64,000 nucleotides of DNA from Argyresthia goedartella (Eukaryota > Arthropoda > Insecta > Lepidoptera > Argyresthiidae): positions 32,800,703 to 32,864,702 of the forward strand of contig OX463822.1 of NCBI GenBank assembly GCA_949825045.1, in the 5' to 3' direction. Each line of letters begins with the position of its first letter. Positions within the stretch are counted from its first letter, which is position 1. Below the pieces are notes generated by a model. The model made no database searches and was not told the DNA's origin. It saw only the letters and a list, made by a program, of their open reading frames with translations. This document shows positions 9,600 through 18,400 of this stretch, piece after piece. The translations under genes and the position numbers were made by a program.

Positions 9600-11140
9600 A
9601 AAAAAACACTCAATCGGGGTTCAGAAAATTATAGCAAAACGAAGGCTCACGGCTATATCTTAATGTTGTGCATAATGTACTTGCTTCCCAGGACTCGGCA
9701 GAAACGGTACGATTATTTGATTACTTGATTACTCTAGAGCCTTTGACTCAATCAATATGAATCGAATGCTCTCCGAGCTGAGCTATTATGGCTTTGAGAT
9801 AGATGCGCTAAGATGGTTTGAAAGTTACCTTGAAAGAAATAGTGAAGGCACGAGCCGTCAGTCACAAAATCTCATCACCAGTAGAGGCGTTCCTCAAGGG
9901 TCCATATTGGGCCCCACTATTGTTCATCCTGTACTGCGCTGACATCACTGGCTGCATTTCCCACGGCAAATATCATATGTATGCAGATGATCTGCAGCTA
10001 TACATTGACTTAAATAATACAACCTTTCCTGTTGCAGTTCGAAGCATAAATGACTATCTATCGGCCTGGTCTTCTAAAAAGGCGTTAGTTCTTAATCCCT
10101 CAACTCAAAGTATATAACTGGGATCTAGAAATCAACTCAAAACGATTGGTGACATGAATCCACAAGTCAACATGTCGGGAGTCTCAATGGCCCGAGTGCA
10201 CGAAGCGCGGAGCCTCGGCTTGGTAATGGACGAGGAGCTATGTTTTGAGAAACATACTCTGGAACTGGTCAAAACTGTTTTAATAGACTCAATATTCTGC
10301 ATAGAATCAAAGGATTTAGTAATGAAGTCATGCGGGTAAGGCCTTGTGAATCATTAGTCACGTCCAAGCTCAATTACTGCATCACAGAGTACGGACCATG
10401 TATTTCACCGTAAGATTGACAAAACCGGTAGTTGATAAACTAGCGTTTTTTTCTCTCGTTAGTTGGTCAACTATCGACAGACTGACCGTAGCGTACTGCT
10501 TACTATAGGACGCGTTAGTTGATAAACTAACGGTTAAAACCGTTAAATAATAAACTGGTTTACACTTGAATAGCAAACGAAATACCAGGGCAAACACTGC
10601 GGTAGCTTAGGTGAAGACTAGAGGGGGCGACCGCAGCGAAGTTAGGTCGTTAGTTTATCAACTAACGGTTTTGACTATCTTACAGTGACATATATAAACA
10701 CACCGAGCGTTTAGTACAACGTCTACAAAACGCTTGCGCTCGCTATTGCTTCTCCGGTTCCCCACGAGCCCAAGTTACGCCGTATTTAAATAGCGCCAAA
10801 TAAAAATAAAAATAAAAAAGGTTGATAAGAGCTGCAGCTGGCTGCGCTTTTGTTTGGTGTCCCTAGGAGACACATACCTGAATATCTAATCGAAAAGCTC
10901 ATTTGGAAAGTCTCACGGCACCGCAAGAACCGCAGCACGACAGGCATCCACTCCATTCCCCGCCACGGGACCGCCGCTTTCAGGGGCAGCTTCAGATATC
11001 TGGCTACGAGATGCTGTAATAATCTCCCACCACCAATTCGCAAATTTAAATCCTTATACACAGATTATTTATTAGCATGTCACAGGAAGGATTTCTCAAG
11101 CTGTTTCCGCTGATTTTCCTTTGACACATCTTCATTAAAT
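9600..11140 (+). pseudogene. Degenerate LINE RT gene, 5'-truncated, interrupted by a TIR element
   Basis: Fragments of one reverse transcriptase are spread over several frames. QSGFRKL-like sequence near 9610 is followed by AFDSINMNRMLSEL near 9740, then GVPQGSILGP near 9890 (frame change) and MYADDLQLYID near 9980, so the catalytic ADD is recognisable. The C-terminal part resumes after the insertion at 10406-10687 with DIYKHTERLVQRLQNACARY near 10690, then LLFGVPRRHIPEYL and RCCNNLPPPIRKFKS, ending near 11110. Frameshifts, stops and the nested insertion show it is long dead. It is a Jockey/CR1-type LINE distinct from the copy at 1-2618. Confidence 0.8.
10406..10687. mobile_element. 282-bp TIR element nested in the LINE
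   Basis: The ends are inverted: CACCGTAAGATTGACAAAAC on the left, and CACTGTAAGATAGTCAAAAC read inward from the right, with the homology extending to ~38 bp (TAGTTGATAAACTA). The same core occurs a third time at ~10514. It splits the LINE reading between ...CGPCIS and DIYKHTERL. It also contains a short piece related to MITE family C (TGCGGTAGCTTAGGTGAAG). Target duplication not clear. Confidence 0.75.
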
Positions 11141-11170
11141 CCTTAAAGTTCTTAAAAACATCTATGCCTA

Positions 11171-11651
11171 TTAGTAGTTTATGTGACTGCTGCATAATGG
11201 AGGGCATTAAAACTCGAGAGTGGTTTTATGAAACGAGCCGAAGGCGAGTTTCATAATAATATCACTCGAGAGTTTTAATGCCTAATTATGTACAGTTACA
11301 TACACTAGTTTATCTACACACATATCATAAGCTCTCTTTGATGTGTTCAGGAACCGCATGTTTGACCGGCATTGTGGTTCTGCAATTGTTTAGCTTGTTC
11401 TTTAGTACCAACTTCACGCAGGCGGGCGTCGGCGTTCGAAATTTGAATGTCAGTACCAACTTCACAGACAAACTAGGGACGGCACGCGGGTGGGCGTCGG
11501 CGTTCGAAATTTGAATGTCGTTATATGTAGAAAAACTACACATAATGACCATTATGTGTAGTTTTCCAGATACGAAACGAGTTTTTACCAAGTAGTTTAA
11601 CATAATGCTGATAAACGCAGTAAAGAGGGTTTATGATACGTGTGTAGATAA
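11171..11651 (-). mobile_element. FB68 element, copy b (about two 68-bp units, hairpin intact)
   Basis: Starts TAGTAGTTTATGTGACTGCT, then the fold-back with inverted GGCATTAAAACTCGAGAG arms around CCGAAGGCGAG. After that come the CTACACACATATCATAAGCT subterminal repeat, the 68-bp units, the ACTACACATAATG stem-loop, and the far end GATACGTGTGTAGATAA. It directly abuts copy c. Confidence 0.8.
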
Positions 11652-11915
11652 TTGTAGTTTTTGTGACTGGTGCATAATGGAGGGCATTAAAATTCGAGAG
11701 TGGGTTTATAAAACGAGCCGAAGGCGAGTTTCATAATAATATCACTCGAGAGTTTTAATGCCTAATTATGTACAGTTACATACACTAGTTTATCTACACA
11801 CATATCATAAGCTCTCTTTGATGTGTTCAGGAACCGCATCTTTGACCGGCATTGTGGCTCTGCAATTGTTTAGCTTGTTCTTTAGTACCAACTTCACGCG
11901 GGGCGTCGGCGGTTC
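11652..11915 (-). mobile_element. FB68 element, copy c (truncated)
   Basis: A second copy in the same orientation, fused head-to-tail with copy b, with an intact hairpin. It stops inside the first 68-bp unit at ~11915, where GGGCGTCGGCGGTTCCTGAA leads into unrelated sequence. Confidence 0.75.
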
Positions 11916-11919
11916 CTGA

Positions 11920-13555
11920 ACAACGTAACACTGTTAAGGACTCACCTCCCATGGCATTTCGTTTTGATTTTGTTTATCATGGCATAAGGCTCAGAATCGC
12001 GATGCCTCGCGCGTAATAGGCGCGGTAATGGACCGGTTAAAATACCCCCGACCCATTATTGAAACCGGCTAATATAATACAAAAAACACATCGAAAACGC
12101 TATTTCAGCGCCCTCTGGTGGTCTGCAACCGAAAAACATATCTAAGAACCTGCTCTGAAATTGGTCTAGAAGTTTTCCCAGGAAAATGGTAACAGACATA
12201 CATACAAACACACACAAACGCCTTTACCGCCTCCGTTCCTTTCCGTCCGTCGTCGTGGGTAAAAATCTGGTTTAACGTAGGCATAACAAAGTACTTTATG
12301 TGTTTGGTCGCAAAGTACGATACCTACCACCGGTATTTATAAACTCACATTCAACGTCACCACTACAAAGGTATCACAAAACGGGATGATCGTTCAACTC
12401 GTTAAAAAAGTCACGTTTTTCACTTCCAAATATGTTCGTGAGTACAAATATTGTTCGAACAAAGGATAGAGAGGTGGACGTGATTATACTCGCGAGCCTC
12501 AGATTAATTAGGATGGGAGGCGCCTCATAAATTAATCCCGTACAGAAAATGCCTGACATTTGCGGGGGACGAGGTAATTATATTCAAAGAAACACAACTA
12601 CAGATGCAAACTATACTAGATTGTTGCACTGAGTGCTTATTCGAGCCGATCCGAGCGCCAGCGAGGGCTCTAAAAGGCACGAGTGCAATACAAATTACTT
12701 AATGCGAGGTGCATAATCTCAGATTATAAGCAGAGAAAATAAGTAAAAATAAAAGTAGTCTAAGAAAGTAGTTGAAGTATTTCAAATTTCTCAGTGAGAA
12801 TTAGCTCTGTTTACTTACCCGCCTTATTTTTTTTATTGTGTACGGGCTCCATACGGGCGTCAGGCTGGCCAACCGAACGCATTGTAAACCTGTGGTTTTA
12901 CTTTTAGTAACTTGTCATATGCAACCTCTTTGTTTGCGCGATTAAATAAGTGCAGTAAATTATATCCAGCTCTAATGCAACAAAATGCCGCTTTGTGCTG
13001 GATATGTAGTGCAGTAAAAAATCTTCGTAAGTAAGCACGCATCACAAGACTGGGTAACTGACTACAAGAGAATATAATTTATCCAACAATTCTAATTCTA
13101 TTGCTTGTGTCATAATACTAATTCAATAACTTTATCTGCGATTTGTATATACTTAGCGGTATTTTCCAATAAACGGCAACTTTCTGGCATATATTTTCCT
13201 ACGCTGCCTAGATTTGCAGGAGGAAAGCTCTTTAGAGATAAGCTCAGTGGCACAGTTTTCGTGTAGCTTTACCATTTATGTGTAATAAATGACATGAATA
13301 TGAGGAGAGAGCGTAGAGATATCGTCTCCGATCTGAATCCTCCTGACAGACAGCAGGGTAAATCGCTTTTGCAGGGAAAATGGGTTTAAAAGGAAATAAG
13401 CATTTTAACAAGCTACGTGCCGATGCGTCGTATATAAAGCGTTCGGTATTACTTGTTCCTGAAAAATTCGTATGTTTACATATAACTATGTCATGTTCTT
13501 CCTATTCTCCTAATTTTATTTCTTAGTATACTGGTCAAAAATGGCATGTAAATGG
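11920..13555. other. No gene recognised
   Basis: Unassigned. A minus-strand frame at 12860-13045 reads RRFFTALHIQHKAAFCC, weakly like a LINE remnant, but I cannot place it. No TIR or tandem structure was seen. Confidence 0.35.
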
Positions 13556-13783
13556 GACACTAGACCCCCTGCGATCATAAACACACACAAACATAAACAT
13601 TTACATACAGGCACATACATTGCTTCTGGCCTCACACTAGGATACCCTGTGTCGTGGGAACCAGAAACAGCGACGTTACACACATATAAACATCCAAGAC
13701 CTTTTTTTGCACACCAAGCCGGTGATCGAACCCGGGACCTCTCGCATGGTAGGCAGAGCCACAACCACTGCACCACAGAGGTC
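13556..13783 (-). mobile_element. tRNA-derived SINE (family A)
   Basis: On the minus strand it starts GACCTCTGTGGTGCAGTGG (A box), then GGTCCCGGGTTCGATCACCG (B box), the internal RNA polymerase III promoter of a tRNA-derived head. The body contains GTCTTGGATGTTTATATG and GTTTCTGGTTCCCACGACAC. The same unit occurs at 24022-24215, 27521-27790, 28237-28420 and as fragments at 29088, 35990 and 36510. It relies on LINE enzymes for movement. Confidence 0.85.
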
Positions 13784-13910
13784 CTTGAGCTAATATTTGA
13801 TAATTTCGATCGTATTTGCCCTCTACACTTGAAGTATTGCTTAAAAATGAGCAGTCAAAACTCTATTTCTATCAAATTTAAACATAAAAAACAAAATACC
13901 TGTATTTCAG

Positions 13911-13974
13911 GCTACAGAAAGTTTTTGTCGCGCCAAAAAAGACGCCTACGAGCGACAAGCAGCCTTTGGTGAAC
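13911..13974 (+). other. Candidate internal exon of a host gene (64 bp)
   Basis: A good acceptor (CCTGTATTTCAG, ending 13910) precedes 64 bp open in two frames and followed by a good donor (GTAAGA at 13975). One frame gives ATESFCRAKKDAYERQAAFG; another gives LQKVFVAPKKTPTSDKQP. Both look protein-like, so the true frame is undecided. It sits outside all recognised transposons. I do not recognise the gene, and a pseudo-exon is possible. Confidence 0.3.
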
Positions 13975-14893
13975 GTAAGAGTGCGCGTGCGTTCGTGTGG
14001 AAGAGGTATTCAGAAAACCGATAAAATTTCAATGTTTTTTTCTTGCTCAACACATTTTCCCAATAGTCCATTTTGCGTGACAGAGTAGCTATGGTCGCGG
14101 TAGCTCTCACTTCAAGGTCTCCCCTGGGTGATTTCCATCACTGTTATAAAACGTCCGTGCAAATGTATTTTCAATTTTACTTTTCTCTTCTGCAAATAAT
14201 AAATTGTGTTTATTAAACTTGTCAACCTCGGAGACCAAATAGGAATTATCAATATTGAGCACCAACACGATCTAAGCCAACCCAATCTCTAATTCGAGTT
14301 AAACCTCCTAATCGAGTTGGTGTTAAAACAGTGCCAACTTGCACCATGTTGGCACAAGTTCGTCCATCTTAGCACATTGTTCCGGCGACGACTAAGTTCA
14401 AGTAAGACTAAGGGCTTTCGTCCACCGCCACCGTCACCGGACGTCAGCGAGGACAGGATAATAATAATAATAATAATAATAATTTTATTCATTAAGGTAA
14501 ACATTTGAAATACTTGTTAATTACATTAGTAAAGAACAAGGGATGTTCACTAACGCCTAAAAAGGGCGAACCCTGTGGTAAAGGATGAGTAGTACTTCCC
14601 ACCAGTAAATGACACATTTTCTGATTAGATTTTAACAAAAATACCATTGTTCATAAGATTAATAATTAATGATTAATGAAAAATTTAAATAGAATTATTT
14701 TTCGACAGAATAATATCAATTAACACAAAGGATTCTAATCTTTGAGGAGTAAATGTGTGTGTTTCTAATAGAGAAGATGTAATAGATAGATGGGTAATGT
14801 TTGAATGTTTTAGTGTAGTGAGTAGTGAATGTATGGTGTTGGTGTGTATACGCTATTAATGAAATTAAATCATCACGGAGTTAGAAATAAAGC
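13975..14893. other. Unassigned; probable LINE 3' end on the minus strand
   Basis: A (TAA)n run at 14459-14482, read on the minus strand, follows AATAAAAT and would fit the trinucleotide tail of a LINE whose 3' UTR spans ~14500-14890. No coding remnant was identified. The BEL/Pao element inserted at its upstream side. Confidence 0.35.
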
Positions 14894-15413
14894 TGTTAGC
14901 GACGCGTTCCATTTTTAATTTGATAGCCATAATTACTTACCTATAGTATGTAGATTATAAATATTACGAACGCTCCTTAGAACTTTCCAGGTGAGATGAC
15001 TATGTCTTGCCCGCGGCTTTGCCTGTCCGCACTCAATGTTTATAGAACCAAATATACTTTTGTATCTTTGTATTAAAACGTAAATAAAACACATAAGCTG
15101 TTAGTTTAAAGTAACTCTTTATATGACCTAATCTGTTGTAATTTTATTACGTACAATGTTTGTCTAATCCTAAGTGTGAAATGTTAAAACATTCAGACAA
15201 ATCATTTAGTTTTATGTATAGAGAATGTGGTGTGACATAGTTTGCACATTTCGCCGCGTTAGCGCGCGGCGCTGTCGTCAGTCGTTTTGTTTTCAACTCA
15301 TAGGCAACACCGCGTCTGTTTTGTAATTTTGAAATTTCATTGTGTGTTGCACAATAAACGTTAATTTAGTCGTATTTCGGTCTTTTTACTCATCGAGCAT
15401 CGCGCCGTCTACA
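14894..15413 (+). repeat. 5' LTR of the BEL/Pao element
   Basis: 520 bp from TGTTAGCGACGCG to CGCCGTCTACA (TG...CA). It contains AATAAA-type sequences near 15083 and supplies promoter and polyadenylation functions. Confidence 0.93.
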
Positions 15414-15416
15414 AAG

Positions 15417-15433
15417 TGGTCTTCGAACCGGAT
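15417..15433 (+). promoter_or_regulatory. Probable primer binding site
   Basis: TGGTCTTCGAACCGGAT begins three bases after the 5' LTR with the TGG expected to pair with the CCA end of a tRNA. The tRNA species could not be assigned by eye. Confidence 0.5.
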
Positions 15434-15447
15434 CGCAGAACATCTAA

Positions 15448-18400
15448 ATGTACCGCACCCCCGCGATGGTGAACACGCGTCGTCAAAATGCCGCCTTTGG
15501 TGTAAGTGAAAAACAAGATGCTGATAATCAAGACGACGCCGCAAACCAATCTGCTCAAAACCTTCCAGAAGAAAACCTTCCAGAGTCACCGGATCAGAAA
15601 ACGCCCGAAAATGTGGGTAGTTCGAAAAAGTTGGAGCGCCCCTCGTTACCTTCGGCGCCTGGCTCCAAGGCGAGTGCTATGTCGACGTCATCATCCGTGA
15701 ATGCTCGCAGAAGGAAGCTGGAACTTATTGCAGAAGAACAGAAGGCCAAGATACGAATGGAATTGATAGACAAACGGCTCCAGTGTGAAATCGCCGCTCT
15801 GGACGACGAAGAAAATTACAGTCCACGCAATAGCGAAGTAAATTCCAGAATACATATTGAAAAGTGGCTTGAGCGTAGCCAACACGAATCGCACGATCCT
15901 GTTCCCCAGACGGTACAATCGAACGGGGCGTGCCCGCCGCCGCCGTCGGCGCCTGCAAGCCACGACGGCACCGTGATGCTGGCTAATGCGCTCAAGGACC
16001 TCTCCGCTACCGTAACAGCCAACTGTGGAAACGCCAACATGCTCAGCCGAATGAGCACTCCCCGGGACCTACCAAATTTTTCCGGGGACCCTATAGAATG
16101 GTTGCAGTTTAAAATGGCGTACGAGGATTCCACACAATTATGTAACTACAGTGACAGAGAGAATGTTTGGAGGTTAAGGAAATGCCTTCAAGGCGCGGCC
16201 AAAGAAGCCGTGTCAGCGTTACTGATAACAGTCTCCACACCCGACAGTATTATGTCTACGTTACAGTTGCGCTTCGGCAATCCAGACGTAATCGTGGGAA
16301 AAATCATGAGTGATATACGCAAGCTACAGCCAATGTCGCCTGAGTACCATAAGGACATCGTCACTTTTTCGGTCAAAATCAAGAATTTCGTCGCGGCTGT
16401 CCGTGCCGTCGGCCGAGAGGAGTACCTGAAAGGTGTTAACGTGGCTACGACCGTCTTATCCAAACTCCCAGCCGTACTCATTTCTAAATGGGCGGACTAT
16501 AGTTACGCATTGATCGCAGAAGGCAGAAAGCCACGCCTGGAGATATTGGCAGATTTCCTGAACGAAGAGGCAATCAAGATATCTACGACGGCTAACATAA
16601 GTGCTATTAGTGGTATTAGTGCGCGGAGTGAAAATAAGCCTCAAAAGTTCGTAGATAATAATAATAGTGCGTCTCGTGCGTTCCCACTGCTAGTGCAGTC
16701 CGATCAAAGCGAGTACAAGTGTATGTACTGCCGTGCCGGAAAACATAAGCTCACGGAGTGTCGAAAGTTTAAAAAGGCTTTGCGTAAGGACAGGTGGAGC
16801 CATGTTAAGCGTAGTGGTATATGCTACAAGTGCTTAGCTGCTCGCCATGATCGTGAAACGTGCCCCGCGCCAACCTGCGACAAGAACGGCTGCGGAGCCG
16901 CCCACCACCGTCTGCTACACTACGTGCCTAGTGCGAGAGACGCCAGCGCGGCGCCACAGTCGGAGCCTACACCGGCCCCGCCGGAACCTGAGTCCGAGCC
17001 CGCCAGGCCCGCCACTGATACCCAAACGGTGGCGCACGTCAACGCGAACAGCTACAAGGTCCTGCTGAAGGTCGTGCCGGTGAAGATTCACGGCCCCAGA
17101 GGTGTGATCCATACGAGCGCGCTGCTGGACGACGGCTCCACGATATCCTTGGTGAGCGAGGAGCTGGCGGCGCGCGCCGGCCTGCGTGGCCGCCCCGACA
17201 CCGTGCGCGTGCGCGGCGCCTGGTCGGACAGCGAGCTGGAGCTCAAGTCGAGTGTGGTAAAAATGAACATTTCAGGTATGGACAATAAAATGCATTCTCT
17301 GACTATACGCACTTGTAAGAATTTGAACTTGCCTGTACAAAATATATCACTAGTCGATTGTTTACAATTTGATAACTTGAAGTTTTTGAAAAACCAAAAT
17401 TCATTGTTTTTTGATACCGATTTGAAACCTGAATTACTGATTGGTCAAGATAATTACCATTTGTTAGCCCCGATAGTGTGTAAGATAGGTAAACAAATGG
17501 AACCGTCGTTAACATTGACCGCTCTGGGCTGGTGTGTGCACGGTGTGGTCTCCGCGCCTAGCAGCGCACGCACACAATCAGCCAGCTTGCTGTTTATCAC
17601 GGAACAACATTTTGAAGTGCAGCGCGAGCTACAGGAACTGCATGATGAGGTTAAACGTTCTTTTGCTATAGACGCACTAGGTGTATCTTCCAAACCGAGG
17701 TTGAACGCTGATGATGAACGAGCTCGAAAGCAGCTCGACGAATCTGCAGTTTTGGTTAATGGCCGTTGGTATGTAAGTCTCCCGTGGAAAGACCCTAACT
17801 GTAAGATGAATGACAGCTACGACACGGCCCTCAAACGGTTCAAATCTGTTGAGAAGAAGATGGAGTCGAACCAAGATTTCGCCGGTAGGTATGTCGAACG
17901 GGTGCAGCATTTGTTTGATAATGACTACGCTAGTCAGCTGACAGGTAACGACATCTATCCGCAGCGCACCTGGTACCTACCTCACTTCGGGGTCGACAAC
18001 CCCAATAAAAAAAAGTTACGCCTGGTCTTTGACGCCGCAGCCAAAACAAAAGGTTTGTCATTGAATGATTACCTACTGACAGGCCCGGATCTTTTAGTAT
18101 CTTTATTCGGGATAATGCTACGTTTTAGGCAGTACAGGGTGGCGCTGACAGGCGACATAAAAGATATGTTTTTACGAGTCAAAATTAACCACGAAGATCA
18201 AAATTGTTTAAGATTTCTGTGGCGGGAAAAGTCTAGTGATCCAATAAAAACATATAATATGACGTCACTGATCTTCGGGGCTAACTGCTCCCCATTCGTA
18301 GCCCAATATATTAAAAATAAAAATGCTGCGCGTTATGAATTATCTATGCCTTCGGCGGTCGATGCCATTCAAAATCAGCATTATATGGATGACTATATAG

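Noticed and set aside
13541..13972. 143-codon plus-strand gene
   Set aside because: Most of it is the antisense of a SINE; only its end overlaps the candidate exon.
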